64,000 bases of DNA, taken from positions 781,893 to 845,892 of the forward strand of contig NZ_BMRG01000001.1 of assembly GCF_014648515.1 (NCBI RefSeq), given 5' to 3'. The notes beneath the pieces were generated by a model, which saw only the letters and a list, made by a program, of their open reading frames with translations, made no database searches and was not told the DNA's origin. A program made the translations under genes and the position numbers. Of this stretch, positions 50,106 to 58,971 are shown piece by piece. Numbering within the stretch: the first letter of the stretch is position 1; every line of letters starts with the position of its first letter. Origin of the DNA: Saccharothrix coeruleofusca. Lineage in GTDB: Bacteria > Actinomycetota > Actinomycetes > Mycobacteriales > Pseudonocardiaceae.

Positions 50106-51299
50106 ATGTCGTCCCCTGAGAAATGGACGCCCCCAGGGCCCGGCGCCCCACCGGCGACCGCGGCCCGACCGACCGCGGAACAGGTGATCGCAGGTTTGCG
50201 AGCGACGGATGAGGGCGGCGCGGACCTGGTCCAGCTGCTGACCCCGGAGGGGGAGCGCGTCCAGCACCCCGACTTCGACATCGACATCAGCGCCGAGGAG
50301 CTGCGCGGGCTCTACCGCGACATGGTGCTGGTCCGCCGGGTCGACCGGGAGGCCAACGCGCTGCAGCGCAAGGGCCAGCTGGGCATCTGGGTGCCGCTGC
50401 TGGGGCAGGAGGCCGCGCAGATCGGCTCCGGCCGCGCGCTGCGCCCCGAGGACATGGCCTTCCCCAGCTACCGCGAGCACGGCGTGGCGTGGTGTCGCGG
50501 CGTGCTGCCGACCGAGCTGCTGGGCATCTTCCGCGGCACCGACCACGGCACCTGGGACCCGGTGGAGCGGCGCTTCCACCCCTACACCATCGTCATCGGC
50601 AACCAGGTGCTCAACGCCGCCGGCTACGCGATGGGCCAGAAGTTCGACGGCAAGGTGGGCGACGACGACGGCGAGGCCACCATCGTCTACTTCGGCGACG
50701 GCGCCACCAGCCAGGGCGACGTGCACGAGGGCTTCGTCTGGGCGGCGGTCTACGACGCGCCGCTGGTGTTCTTCTGCCAGAACAACCAGTGGGCCATCTC
50801 CGAGCCCACCGAGCGCCAGTCCCGCCTGCCGCTGTACCAGCGGGCGCGCGGCTACGGCTTCCCCGGCATCCGGGTCGACGGCAACGACGTGCTGGCCACC
50901 CTGGCGGTCACCCGCTGGGCGCTGGAGCAGTGCAGGCAGGGCAACGGGCCGGTGCTGATCGAGGCGTTCACCTACCGGATGGACGCCCACACCACCTCCG
51001 ACGACCCCTCCCGCTACCGGCTGTCCGACGAGCTGGAGCTGTGGAAGCTCAAGGACCCGATCGAGCGCGTCAAGGTGCACCTGGTCAAGCAGCAGTGGGC
51101 CGACCAGGAGTTCTTCGAGTCGATCGAGCGGGAGGCCGACGCGATCGCGGTCGAGCTGCGCGAGTTCTGCGTGACCATGCCCGACCCGCCCGCCGGGCGG
51201 ATCTTCAGCGAGGTCTACGCCGGGGGCAACCCCGCGCTGGAGGCCCAGCGCGACGAGTTCCTGTCCTACCACGCCGGTTTCGCTGGGGGTGAGCACTGA
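50106..51299 (+). CDS. pdhA: 2-oxoacid (pyruvate or branched-chain) dehydrogenase E1 alpha
   Basis: A 397-residue thiamine-diphosphate enzyme subunit. The ThDP motif runs from GDGATSQGDVHEGF to FCQNNQWAIS (about residues 196-230), and HTTSDDPSRYR is the phosphorylation-loop equivalent. With E1 beta it decarboxylates a 2-oxoacid and reductively acetylates or acylates E2. The actinobacterial operon of this layout (Rv2497c-Rv2495c type) is often annotated pdhA although the mycobacterial complex uses branched-chain substrates, so specificity is open. GAGGAGC precedes the ATG. Its stop overlaps E1 beta (TGATG). Confidence 0.93.
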   Translation: MSSPEKWTPPGPGAPPATAARPTAEQVIAGLRATDEGGADLVQLLTPEGERVQHPDFDIDISAEELRGLYRDMVLVRRVDREANALQRKGQLGIWVPLLGQEAAQIGSGRALRPEDMAFPSYREHGVAWCRGVLPTELLGIFRGTDHGTWDPVERRFHPYTIVIGNQVLNAAGYAMGQKFDGKVGDDDGEATIVYFGDGATSQGDVHEGFVWAAVYDAPLVFFCQNNQWAISEPTERQSRLPLYQRARGYGFPGIRVDGNDVLATLAVTRWALEQCRQGNGPVLIEAFTYRMDAHTTSDDPSRYRLSDELELWKLKDPIERVKVHLVKQQWADQEFFESIEREADAIAVELREFCVTMPDPPAGRIFSEVYAGGNPALEAQRDEFLSYHAGFAGGEH

Positions 51300-52321
51300 T
51301 GGCTGCTCCGACGATGGACCGCACCACCCCGGCCGCGCCCGCGCCGGTGCGCACGCTGACCATCGCCAAGGCGCTCAACCTGGGGTTGCGCGCGGCCATG
51401 GAGGCCAACCCCAAGGTCCTGGTCATGGGCGAGGACGTGGGCAAGCTCGGCGGCGTCTTCCGGATCACCGACGGCCTGCAGAAGGACTTCGGCGAGCAGC
51501 GCGTGCTGGACACCCCGCTGGCCGAGTCCGGCATCATCGGCACCGCGGTCGGCCTGGCCATCCGGGGCTACCGGCCGGTGTGCGAGATCCAGTTCGACGG
51601 CTTCATCTTCCCCGGCTTCGACCAGATCGTCAGCCAGGTCGCCAAGCTGCACTACCGCACCCAGGGGCGGATCAAGCTGCCCATGGTCATCCGGGTGCCC
51701 TTCGGCGGCGGCATCGGCGCGGTCGAGCACCACTCGGAGTCCCCGGAGTCCTACTTCGCGCACACCGCCGGCCTGAAGGTCGTGTCGTGCTCGAACCCGA
51801 CCGACGCCTACTGGATGATCCAGCAGGCGATCGACTCCGACGACCCGGTGCTGTTCTTCGAGCCCAAGCGGCGCTACTACGAGAAGGCCGAGGTCGACAC
51901 CACCGCCGCGCCCGGCCCGCTGTACGCCTCCCGCGTGCTGCGCACCGGCACGGCGGCCACCCTCGTGGCGTACGGCCCGATGGTGCGCACCGCGCTGGAC
52001 GCCGCCGCCGCGGCGGCCGAGGACGGCACCGAGCTGGAGGTCATCGACCTGCGCGCGCTGTCCCCGATGGACCTGGGGCCGGTCTACGAGTCGGTGCGCC
52101 GCACCGGGCGGCTGGTCGTGGTGTCCGAGGCGCCCGGCGAGTCCTCCATCACCGGCGAGATCGCGGCGAAGGTGCAGCAGGAGTGCTTCTACTCGCTGCA
52201 GGCCCCGGTGCTGCGGGTGACCGGGTTCGACACCCCGTACCCGCCGTCGAAGCTGGAGGAGGAGTACCTCCCCGACCTCGACCGGGTGCTCGACGCCGTC
52301 GACCGCTCGCTGGCCTGGTAG
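51299..52321 (+). CDS. 2-oxoacid dehydrogenase E1 beta
   Basis: A 340-residue transketolase-like beta subunit with VLVMGEDVGKLGGVFR, TPLAESGIIGTAVGLAIRGY, and the C-terminal domain (VVSEAPGESSITGEIAA). The conserved FDGFIFPGFDQIVSQVAKL and PFGGGIGAVEHHSESPE elements are intact. It assembles with E1 alpha as a heterotetramer. It is coupled to the upstream gene by TGATG and followed after 10 nt by the E2 gene. Confidence 0.95.
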   Translation: MAAPTMDRTTPAAPAPVRTLTIAKALNLGLRAAMEANPKVLVMGEDVGKLGGVFRITDGLQKDFGEQRVLDTPLAESGIIGTAVGLAIRGYRPVCEIQFDGFIFPGFDQIVSQVAKLHYRTQGRIKLPMVIRVPFGGGIGAVEHHSESPESYFAHTAGLKVVSCSNPTDAYWMIQQAIDSDDPVLFFEPKRRYYEKAEVDTTAAPGPLYASRVLRTGTAATLVAYGPMVRTALDAAAAAAEDGTELEVIDLRALSPMDLGPVYESVRRTGRLVVVSEAPGESSITGEIAAKVQQECFYSLQAPVLRVTGFDTPYPPSKLEEEYLPDLDRVLDAVDRSLAW

Positions 52322-52331
52322 GGGGACGGGA

Positions 52332-53723
52332 ATGCCGCAGTTCAAGCAGTTCCCCCTGCCCGACACGGCGGAGGGGCTGACCGAGGCCGAGATCCTCACC
52401 TGGCACGTCAAGCCCGGCGACGCGGTCGAGGTCAACCAGGTCATCGTGGAGATCGAGACCGCCAAGGCGGCGGTCGAGCTGCCGTGCCCGTGGGACGGCG
52501 TGGTGACCGAGCTGCTGGTCGAGCCCGGCCAGACGGTCGAGGTCGGCTCGCCGATCATCACCATCGACGTGGACCCGTCCGGTGCCGCGCCTGCCCCCGC
52601 GCCCACCCCCGCCCCGGCTCCGGCCGCGGTGAACGGCGCGGTCAACGGGTCCTCCGGCGGCAAGATCGGCGAGGAGACGGCGGACGGCCGGATCGCCACG
52701 CTGGTCGGCTACGGCCCGAAGTCCGGCGCGGCGAAGCGGCGTCCCCGCAAGGGCGCGCCCGCCCCCGTCGCCGCCGCTCCGGCTCCCGCTCCGGCTCCCG
52801 CTCCGGCCCCGGTGGTCGCGCCCGCTCCCGCGCCGGTCGCCCCCGGCGGCCACGTGCCGCTGGCCAAGCCCCCGGTCCGCAAGCTGGCCAAGGACCTGGG
52901 CGTGGACCTGCGGGCGCTGGCCGGCTCCGGTCCCGGCGGGGTGATCACCCGCGAGGACGTGGAGCGGGCCGTCGCCCCGCCGCCCGTCCCGGCCGTCACC
53001 GTCCCCGGCACCGCCACCGGCGGCGCGCGGGAGCGCCGGGTGCCGATCAAGGGCGTCCGCAAGGCCACCGCGCAGGCGATGGTGGACAGCGCGTTCACCG
53101 CGCCGCACGTGACGGAGTTCCTGACCGTCGACGTGACCCCGATGATGGAGCTGCGCGCGCGCCTGAAGAACGCGCCGGAGTTCCGCGACGTCAAGCTCAC
53201 GCCGCTGGCGTTCGCCGCCAAGGCCGTGGTCCTGGCCGTCCGCCGCACCCCCGACGTCAACGCGACGTGGGACCAGGCGGCAGGCGAGATCGTCTACAAG
53301 GACTACGTCCACCTCGGCATCGCGGCGGCCACGCCGCGCGGCCTGGTGGTGCCCAAGGTGCGCGACGCGGACCGGATGTCGCTGCGCGAGCTGGCCGTGG
53401 CGCTGGACGAGCTGGCCAACACCGCCCGCGAGGGCCGGACCGCCCCGGCCGACATGCTCGGCGGCACCATCACCATCACCAACGTCGGCGTCTTCGGCGT
53501 CGACACCGGCACGCCCATCATCAACCCCGGCGAGTCGGCCATCCTGGCCCTGGGCGCGATCCGGGACATGCCGTGGGTGGTGGACGGCCAGGTCGTGCCG
53601 CGCAAGGTCTGCCAGCTCGCGCTGAGCTTCGACCACCGCGTGGTCGACGGCCAGCAGGGCTCGCGGTTCCTCGCCGACGTCGGCGCGCTGCTCGCCGACC
53701 CCGGCGTGGCGATGACCTACTGA
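52332..53723 (+). CDS. Dihydrolipoamide acyltransferase (E2)
   Basis: A 463-residue E2 core protein. One lipoyl domain (residues 1-78, lipoyl Lys in EIETAKAAVEL) and an Ala/Pro-rich linker are followed by a small basic patch, a second linker, the E1/E3-binding domain (VRKLAKDLGVDLRALAGSGP, about 180-215), and the catalytic domain (about 235-463) with the active-site His/Asp in SFDHRVVDGQQGS. A GGGGACGGG ribosome binding site lies before the ATG. No E3 gene follows, so the complex must use a shared lipoamide dehydrogenase. Confidence 0.95.
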   Translation: MPQFKQFPLPDTAEGLTEAEILTWHVKPGDAVEVNQVIVEIETAKAAVELPCPWDGVVTELLVEPGQTVEVGSPIITIDVDPSGAAPAPAPTPAPAPAAVNGAVNGSSGGKIGEETADGRIATLVGYGPKSGAAKRRPRKGAPAPVAAAPAPAPAPAPAPVVAPAPAPVAPGGHVPLAKPPVRKLAKDLGVDLRALAGSGPGGVITREDVERAVAPPPVPAVTVPGTATGGARERRVPIKGVRKATAQAMVDSAFTAPHVTEFLTVDVTPMMELRARLKNAPEFRDVKLTPLAFAAKAVVLAVRRTPDVNATWDQAAGEIVYKDYVHLGIAAATPRGLVVPKVRDADRMSLRELAVALDELANTAREGRTAPADMLGGTITITNVGVFGVDTGTPIINPGESAILALGAIRDMPWVVDGQVVPRKVCQLALSFDHRVVDGQQGSRFLADVGALLADPGVAMTY

Positions 53724-53727
53724 CGAC

Positions 53728-55131
53728 CTACTGGGGTTCGGCCGGAACGCCGGGGGCCTGCGGGCTCCCGGCGTTCTTCATGCGCCGCAAGGCTTCCACG
53801 AACCCGGCGGGCTCGGCGCCCTCGGCGGTCACCCGCAGCCCGGACGCGGTGACCCCGTCCGCCTCGACCGAGCACCCGGTGAACCGGCCGTCCGCGAGTC
53901 GGATCTCGGCCTCGGTGAACCGGCTGCCGCCGAAGCGGAACACGCAGTCCTCGGCCTCCACCGCGCGCAACCCGATCGCCGCCCACTCGTCCCTCCTCTT
54001 GCGCGGCTTCATCAGGTTCACCATGGAGAAGTCCACAGTGGACCGCTGCAGCTCCGCGGCGTCCAGCGCGATGGTCCCCACCCGCACCAGAACTTGGTAG
54101 AACCGGATGGTCGTGCCCCGCACCACCGCGCCGGTCAGGTCCACGGTGCTGCGGGTCAGCTCGGCGGTGGAGAAGTCGAGCAGCTCCCCGGTGAACTCGG
54201 CCTCGCTGAAGTCCAGCGTCGCGCCCTTGGCCGAGACCTCCACGAACGAGGTGACCGCCGCGGTGAACCGAGCGCCGCGGAAGCTGATCCCGCCGGTGAA
54301 GCGCGCGTTGGAGAAGTTCGCGCGGGCGCCGTGGAAGGTCGCCCCGTCGAAGGTGAAGTTGCCCTGGAAGACGCGGTTGGACAGGTCGAGGTCCTCGAAC
54401 TCCACGCCCCGGAAATCCATCCGGACCGTCTCGGAGTCCCAGCCGCGCTCCCACACCCGGTCGAGCAGGGTGTTGATGATCTCCTGCCGGACCTCGCGCT
54501 CGGTGCGGTCCTCCGCAGGGTAGGGCGTGCGCAGGTAGCCGCACAGCACGTCCACGCAGATCTGCCGCTGCTCCGGCCAGTCGTCGGCCAGCCCGACCAT
54601 CGCGTAGACGCCCGCCAGCCGCACCGCGAAGCTGTCGTGCCCGAGCTGCTCGGCGGCCTGGCCGTAGCGCTCGTTGAAGAACTTCGTGCGCTCGCGCTGC
54701 TCCTGCCGCGTGGCGATGACGTGCGCCGCCTCGGACAGCTGCTGCTTGCGGTAGCCCACCGCCAGCGCCACCACCCCGCCCAGCCCGCCGACGACCGCCA
54801 GCCCGATCTTGAGCAGGTCGAGCAGCTCCGCGGTGGTGAAAGCGGTGATGACGGGCAGCGCGGGCCTGCCGAGCAGCCAGTACAGCCCGCAGCCGGTCGC
54901 GGCGGCGAGCAGCACCGCCAGGAGAACCCACTTGACCAGCGCCCACGCCATCGGCCCCCTGGTGCCCCGCGGCGGTCGCGGCTCCACGACCGGGGGTCGG
55001 GCCTGCCGTCGCGGCGCGCGGAACTCCAGCTTGAGCGAACCCCGGTGGTCCGCCCTGAGCACCACCACCCACAGGGCGAGCAGCACTAGCAGTGACAACG
55101 CGGAGGGCAGGTAGGCGAGCACGAACGGCAA
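53728..55131 (-). CDS. Pentapeptide-repeat membrane protein
   Basis: A 467-residue protein. Three hydrophobic segments lie in residues 5-22, 62-85 and 104-128, then a helical region with ATRQEQRERTKFFNERYGQAAEQL (about 140-165) and a pentapeptide-repeat fold (A(D/N)LxF type: FRGVEFEDLDLSNRVFQGNF, ATFHGARANFSNARF) over about 245-450. This architecture is common in actinomycetes and its role is unknown. The start at 55131 faces the MerR gene. Its 3' end overlaps a hairpin (53745-53776) that may terminate the E2 operon on the other strand. Confidence 0.83.
   Translation of the reverse strand: MPFVLAYLPSALSLLVLLALWVVVLRADHRGSLKLEFRAPRRQARPPVVEPRPPRGTRGPMAWALVKWVLLAVLLAAATGCGLYWLLGRPALPVITAFTTAELLDLLKIGLAVVGGLGGVVALAVGYRKQQLSEAAHVIATRQEQRERTKFFNERYGQAAEQLGHDSFAVRLAGVYAMVGLADDWPEQRQICVDVLCGYLRTPYPAEDRTEREVRQEIINTLLDRVWERGWDSETVRMDFRGVEFEDLDLSNRVFQGNFTFDGATFHGARANFSNARFTGGISFRGARFTAAVTSFVEVSAKGATLDFSEAEFTGELLDFSTAELTRSTVDLTGAVVRGTTIRFYQVLVRVGTIALDAAELQRSTVDFSMVNLMKPRKRRDEWAAIGLRAVEAEDCVFRFGGSRFTEAEIRLADGRFTGCSVEADGVTASGLRVTAEGAEPAGFVEALRRMKNAGSPQAPGVPAEPQ
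53745..53776 (+). terminator. Probable terminator of the E1-E2 operon inside the convergent gene
   Basis: GAACGCCGGG and CCCGGCGTTC form a 10-bp stem with a 12-nt loop followed by TTC. It lies 21 bp after the E2 stop and within the last codons of the opposing pentapeptide gene. Confidence 0.6.
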
Positions 55132-55157
55132 TCGTGCCGGACCGGTCGAAAATGGGG

Positions 55158-55188
55158 TTGAAGTTCCAGTGACTGGAGAGTCGAAGGT
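55158..55188 (+). promoter_or_regulatory. MerR-type operator-promoter
   Basis: TTGAAG (55158-55163) could be the -35, with TTCCAG-TGA-CTGGAG (55164-55178) forming the dyad in a 19-bp spacer and GAAGGT (55183-55188) as the -10. The long spacer with a central dyad is the hallmark of MerR-activated promoters, and transcription would start at the merR GTG. Confidence 0.55.
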
Positions 55189-55195
55189 GGTCCCC

Positions 55196-56113
55196 GTGAG
55201 GCACTACTACTCGATCGGCGAGCTGGCGCGGCTGACCGGGATGTCCACCAGGACGATCCGGTTCTACTCCGACTCCGGTCTGATCCCCGTGGCGGGGCGG
55301 ACGGCGGGCGGGTTCCGCACCTACGACGTCGACGGGTTGGCGCGCCTCAAGCTCGTGCGCACCCTGCGCGACCTCGGCGTCGACCTGCCGACCGCGCAGC
55401 GCGTGCTCGCGAGCGAGGTGTCCGTCGCCGAGGTGGCGCGGGCGCACGCGGAAGCCATCGACGCGCAGATGCGCACGCTCCGGCTGCGCCGGGCCGTGCT
55501 GCGCGTGGTGGCGCGAAACGGGGAGGTGGAGATGGTGCACGAGTTGGCGCGGCTGTCGGAGGAAGAGCGGCAGGCGATCCTGGACGACTTCTTCGACGAG
55601 GTCTTCGGCGGCCTGGACCTCGATCCGGCCTTCGACCAGCGGATGCGGTCGGTGCGGGTGGAACTGCCCGACGACCCCACGCCGGAGCAGCTGGAGGCGT
55701 GGATCGAGCTGGCGAACCTGGTGCGGGACCCGGACTTCCGGGCCTCCATCCGGCGCATGTCCGAGCGCCACCAGGAGCTGCGGGCAGGCGGCGCGGACCT
55801 GTCCGGGCCGGACGAGGAGCAGATGCGGGTGTTCACCGACACCATGCGGCGGGTGCGCGAGGCGCTGGACGCGGGCATCGCCCCGGACTCGGAGCAGGCC
55901 GCGCCGATCGTCGCCGAGGTCGGTGAGCAGTGGGCGCGGGCCACCGGTGTGCCCGTCGGCCCGCAGCTGTGGCGACGCATGGAGGAGTTCGGCGACCCGA
56001 GGGCGGAGCGCTACTGGGTCCTGCTGGCCCGGATCAACGGCTGGCCCCCGGTGCCGGACACCTCGGCGGAACGCGCCTGGCTGCTGACCGCCGGGCGGGC
56101 CCACACCGAGTAG
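55196..56113 (+). CDS. MerR-family transcriptional regulator
   Basis: A 305-residue regulator. The winged HTH is at residues 3-70 (YSIGELARLTGMSTRTIRFY, GGFRTYDVDGLARLKLVRTL), followed by a coiled helix (SVAEVARAHAEAIDAQMRTL) and a 190-residue helical C-terminal domain that I cannot assign to a ligand class. I prefer the GTG at 55196 because it starts right after a MerR-type promoter and gives the normal short N-arm; an ATG-like start at 55169 would lie inside the operator. It probably activates its own promoter and perhaps the divergent pentapeptide gene. Confidence 0.88.
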   Translation: MRHYYSIGELARLTGMSTRTIRFYSDSGLIPVAGRTAGGFRTYDVDGLARLKLVRTLRDLGVDLPTAQRVLASEVSVAEVARAHAEAIDAQMRTLRLRRAVLRVVARNGEVEMVHELARLSEEERQAILDDFFDEVFGGLDLDPAFDQRMRSVRVELPDDPTPEQLEAWIELANLVRDPDFRASIRRMSERHQELRAGGADLSGPDEEQMRVFTDTMRRVREALDAGIAPDSEQAAPIVAEVGEQWARATGVPVGPQLWRRMEEFGDPRAERYWVLLARINGWPPVPDTSAERAWLLTAGRAHTE

Positions 56114-56116
56114 GAC

Positions 56117-56159
56117 GGACGGCGCGGGGCGGCAGCCCGCCTGCCACCCCGCGCCGTCC
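56117..56159 (+). terminator. Terminator after merR
   Basis: A 13-bp stem (GGACGGCGCGGGG with CCCCGCGCCGTCC), one mismatch and a further 5-bp inner stem (GGCAG/CTGCC) with a 5-nt loop. Confidence 0.85.
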
Positions 56160-56203
56160 GGAAATCCGGTGATCAGCGCCGCGCCGCGTGCCACGATCAG
56201 GCC

Positions 56204-56827
56204 ATGCCGATCGACCCGCAGCTGCTCGCGGTCTTCACGCTCACCACGATCGTCGCCATGATCACGCCCGGCCCGGACATGCTGTTCGTCCTGGGCTGCG
56301 GGATGCGCGGCGGCCCGCGCGCGGGACTGCTGGCCACCGCCGGGGTGGCCACCAGCGAGGCCGTCCACGTGGCGGTGGCGGCGATCGGCCTGGCGGCGCT
56401 GTTCACCGCCGTGCCGGTCGCGTTCACCGTGGTCCGGGTCGTCGGCGCGGCCTACCTGGTCCACCTGGGCGTGCGGATGATCCGGCACCGGGACGACCCG
56501 CTGGTCGAGCTGCCCACCGGCATCTCCGGCCGCCGGGCCTACCTCACCGGCCTGGCCACCAACCTGCTCAACCCCAAGATGGTCACCTTCACCATCGCCT
56601 TCCTGCCGCAGTTCGTCGACCCGGCGCTGGGGCGGGTGTGGCTGCAGTTCGCCGTCCTCGGCGCGATCCTGATCGCCCTGGAGTTCGCCGTGGACGGCGC
56701 GGTCGGCGTGCTGGCGGGTCGCATCGGCGGGTGGCTGCGCCGCAGGCGGTCCGCGCGCCGCCGGATCGACATGGCCACCGGTGGGATCTTCATCGGCCTC
56801 GGCGTTCGGCTGGCCGTGGACCGGTGA
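56204..56827 (+). CDS. LysE-family amino-acid exporter
   Basis: A 207-residue membrane protein with six hydrophobic segments and the family start TIVAMITPGPDMLFVLGCGMRGGPRAGLL (two motif blocks: TPGPDMLFVL and GCGMRGGPRAG). AYLVHLGVRMIRH and FLTNLLNPKMVTF-like LATNLLNPKMVTF also fit LysE/RhtB. It exports amino acids or homoserine-type compounds. The stop abuts the convergent MDR gene end with no spacer. Confidence 0.92.
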   Translation: MPIDPQLLAVFTLTTIVAMITPGPDMLFVLGCGMRGGPRAGLLATAGVATSEAVHVAVAAIGLAALFTAVPVAFTVVRVVGAAYLVHLGVRMIRHRDDPLVELPTGISGRRAYLTGLATNLLNPKMVTFTIAFLPQFVDPALGRVWLQFAVLGAILIALEFAVDGAVGVLAGRIGGWLRRRRSARRRIDMATGGIFIGLGVRLAVDR

Positions 56828-57787
56828 TCACACCGTGACGACGATCTTGCCGATGGTGTGCAGGCGGACGAAGTCCACGCACGCCTGAACCCCTTCGTCC
56901 AAGGTGTACCGACGGCCGATGGTGACCGGGAGGTCGCCGCGCGCCGCCTGTTCGCCGATCTCGCGCATCCCGCCGAACTCGCCGTCCAGGTCCAGCACGA
57001 AGCGCAGGTCCACGTCGTCGCGGCCGTGCGCCCCCGGTTCCGGCACGGGGTAGGTGATGGTGAGGACGCGCCCGCCGGGGCGAACCGCCCCCGCGACGCC
57101 GGTCAGCCGGTCGCTCGGCAGGACCAGGTTGAACGCCACGTCGACCTCCGGGTACTCCCCGTACCCGATGAGCTCGTCGGCGCCGAGGGCGCGGAGCACG
57201 TCGGCGTCCTCGGGCTTCGAGGTCGCCACCACGTGCGCCCCGGCGGCGGCCAGCAGCGGGATCACCGCGGTGCCGACCCCGCCCGCCGCGCCGACCACCA
57301 GGACGCGCTCACCCGCTCGAACCTCGGCGGTCGCCATCAGCGCCCGCGCGGTCAGCCCCGTCGTGGCCAGCGCGGCGGCGTGCTCGGCGGGCAGTTCGGC
57401 CGGGCGGTGCGCGATCAGCGGGGTGTCGGCTTCGAAGACCGCGTACTCGGCCAACGCGCCGGTGCTCAGCGAAGGCCGCGCGGCGTTCGCGATCTGGCGC
57501 AGCACCCTGGGCACGGCCAAGCCGAACACCTCGTCGCCCACCCGGTAGGCCGTGACGCCCTCGCCCACCTCGCTGACCGTGCCCGCGAAGTCGTTGCCCG
57601 GCACGTGCGGGAACTCCACCGACACCACGTCGCGGAAGCCCCCGCCTGGCAGCCGCACGTCGGTCGGGTTGAGGGCCGCCGCGGTGATCCGCACCTGGAT
57701 CTGCCCCGGTCCCGGCCGGGGCACCGGTACGTCGGCCACCTCGAACCGCTCGGGCGGCCCGTAGTCCCTCGCCACCACTGCTCTCAC
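56828..57787 (-). CDS. NADP-dependent zinc-free MDR oxidoreductase (quinone-reductase type)
   Basis: A 319-residue medium-chain dehydrogenase/reductase. The GroES-like domain is at residues 1-125 (HVPGNDFAGTVSEVGEGV) and the Rossmann domain has VLVVGAAGGVGTAVIPLLA. Zinc ligands of classical alcohol dehydrogenases are absent, so a quinone- or enone-reductase role is likely. It is transcribed divergently from the TetR gene across a pair of 22-bp operator repeats, so it is probably the target of that regulator and induced by an electrophile or quinone. Confidence 0.9.
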   Translation of the reverse strand: MRAVVARDYGPPERFEVADVPVPRPGPGQIQVRITAAALNPTDVRLPGGGFRDVVSVEFPHVPGNDFAGTVSEVGEGVTAYRVGDEVFGLAVPRVLRQIANAARPSLSTGALAEYAVFEADTPLIAHRPAELPAEHAAALATTGLTARALMATAEVRAGERVLVVGAAGGVGTAVIPLLAAAGAHVVATSKPEDADVLRALGADELIGYGEYPEVDVAFNLVLPSDRLTGVAGAVRPGGRVLTITYPVPEPGAHGRDDVDLRFVLDLDGEFGGMREIGEQAARGDLPVTIGRRYTLDEGVQACVDFVRLHTIGKIVVTV

Positions 57788-57795
57788 GTGTCCTC

Positions 57796-57859
57796 CAATA
57801 AACGGACCATGCGGTCACCTTATGGTGGCGACGCTAGCAATAACCGGACCAGGCGGTCA
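57796..57859. promoter_or_regulatory. Duplicated TetR operator
   Basis: Two 22-bp direct repeats (57796-57817 and 57838-57859, 20 of 22 identical) each contain the dyad GACC-N4-GGTC. Their 42-bp spacing is four helical turns, so both face the same side. They lie between the MDR gene and tetR. Confidence 0.75.
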
Positions 57860-57878
57860 ACTTGTTAGGCTCCCGCTC

Positions 57879-58469
57879 ATGACCCGGACTCGCCCGCTGC
57901 GCGCCGACGCCGCGCGCAACCGCGAGTCGCTGCTGGCCGCCGCCGCGGAGGAGTTCGCCGAGCACGGCCTGGACGCCTCGATCGCCGACATCGCCCGCCG
58001 GGCCGGGATCGGCAAGGGCACCGTGTTCCGCCACTTCCCCACCAAGGACGACCTGCTCGCCGCGATCGTGCTCGACCGCATCGGGACGCTCAACGACGTC
58101 GGCGGGCAGCTGCTCACCGCCGCCGACCCCGGCGCCGCGCTGCTGGAGTTCCTCACCTTCGCCGCGCGCCAGCAGCGGCAGTTCGACATGTCCTTCCTGC
58201 AAGAGGTGGGCGACATCAACCCCGAGGTGATCGCCGCCCGCGAGGAGATGTTCCGGACCGTGGGAGCGCTGGTCGACCGCGCCCGCGAGCACGGCGCCGT
58301 GCGGGACGACATCACCGGCACCGACGTGGTCCTGCTGATGTGCGCGCCGAAGCACGTCACCAGCTACCTGTCCGACCCGCCCCCGGACCTGTGGCAGCGG
58401 TACCTGGCCATCATCTTCGACGGGCTGCGCCCGCAAGGCGCCCACCCGCTGCCGCACCCCTCCCCCTGA
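57879..58469 (+). CDS. TetR-family transcriptional regulator
   Basis: A 196-residue repressor. The HTH lies at about residues 28-55 (ASIADIARRAGIGKGTVFRHFPTKDDLL, given here as separate blocks IADIARRAGIG and GTVFRHFPTKDDL). The ligand-binding part has the TetR_C pattern (LEFLTFAARQQRQFDMSFLQ, and DVVLLMCAPKHV). I chose the ATG at 57879 because upstream in-frame codons would run through the operator repeats. It likely represses the divergent MDR oxidoreductase and itself. Confidence 0.93.
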   Translation: MTRTRPLRADAARNRESLLAAAAEEFAEHGLDASIADIARRAGIGKGTVFRHFPTKDDLLAAIVLDRIGTLNDVGGQLLTAADPGAALLEFLTFAARQQRQFDMSFLQEVGDINPEVIAAREEMFRTVGALVDRAREHGAVRDDITGTDVVLLMCAPKHVTSYLSDPPPDLWQRYLAIIFDGLRPQGAHPLPHPSP

Positions 58470-58637
58470 ACGAACCGGGGTACGGGTTGGCAGGCGCGGA
58501 CGGCGGCGTCGCCTGATGTGCTTCGGCCGCACCGCGCTGCCCGGCAGAATCGCCTTGCCAGATGCGCGGCGGCCTCAGGACCCAGGCACCGCACCGCCTC
58601 GTCGGGGCTTGGTCCTCGTCGCCGCCGATGGCGCGAC

Positions 58638-58661
58638 GATCCGATAGAGCCAAGTTCGGCA
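58638..58661. repeat. 24-bp direct repeat, left copy
   Basis: GATCCG followed by ATAGAGCCAAGTTCGGCA. The second copy at 59545-59568 differs at one base (GATCCC). Together they enclose 0.9 kb containing the acyl-CoA dehydrogenase remnant and end exactly at the high-to-low GC transition. Confidence 0.7.
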
Positions 58662-58905
58662 GCGACGAGTTACACAGTCTCACCAAGCGTTGTAGCAGCT
58701 CAGCAGCATGCGGACACTGTCATCCCGACATGCTTTGCCCCATCTTTGAGGTCGCCCTGCGCGCTGTCACCTTTCCCAAAGGAGCCTCAAAGACATCCCT
58801 GCGTTAGCCGAGCTCGAAGCCATCGTGCGGGGTAGGTCGGTGCAAGCTGCAGAGTAACTACATGCACCTCTTGCCGTCCGGTCATGAACGAGCCAGAAAA
58901 GCGGA

Positions 58906-58938
58906 GGGCGGGGTCTCCCGCGTCCGAAGACCCCGCCC
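58906..58938 (-). terminator. Terminator of the lost acyl-CoA dehydrogenase gene
   Basis: GGGCGGGGTCT and AGACCCCGCCC form an 11-bp stem with an 11-nt loop, 33 bp past the stop codon of the truncated gene on the minus strand. Confidence 0.7.
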
Positions 58939-58971
58939 GTGGCTCCCCGGCAGCCGCCGGGGCAAATCAAC

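Larger units (their letters stand above)
58470..58971. other. Gene-free interval with repeat and hairpin
   Basis: No supported gene. It holds the first copy of a 24-bp direct repeat (58638-58661) and the terminator hairpin at 58906-58938. Frames on both strands have no start, ribosome binding site and coding bias in combination. Confidence 0.5.
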
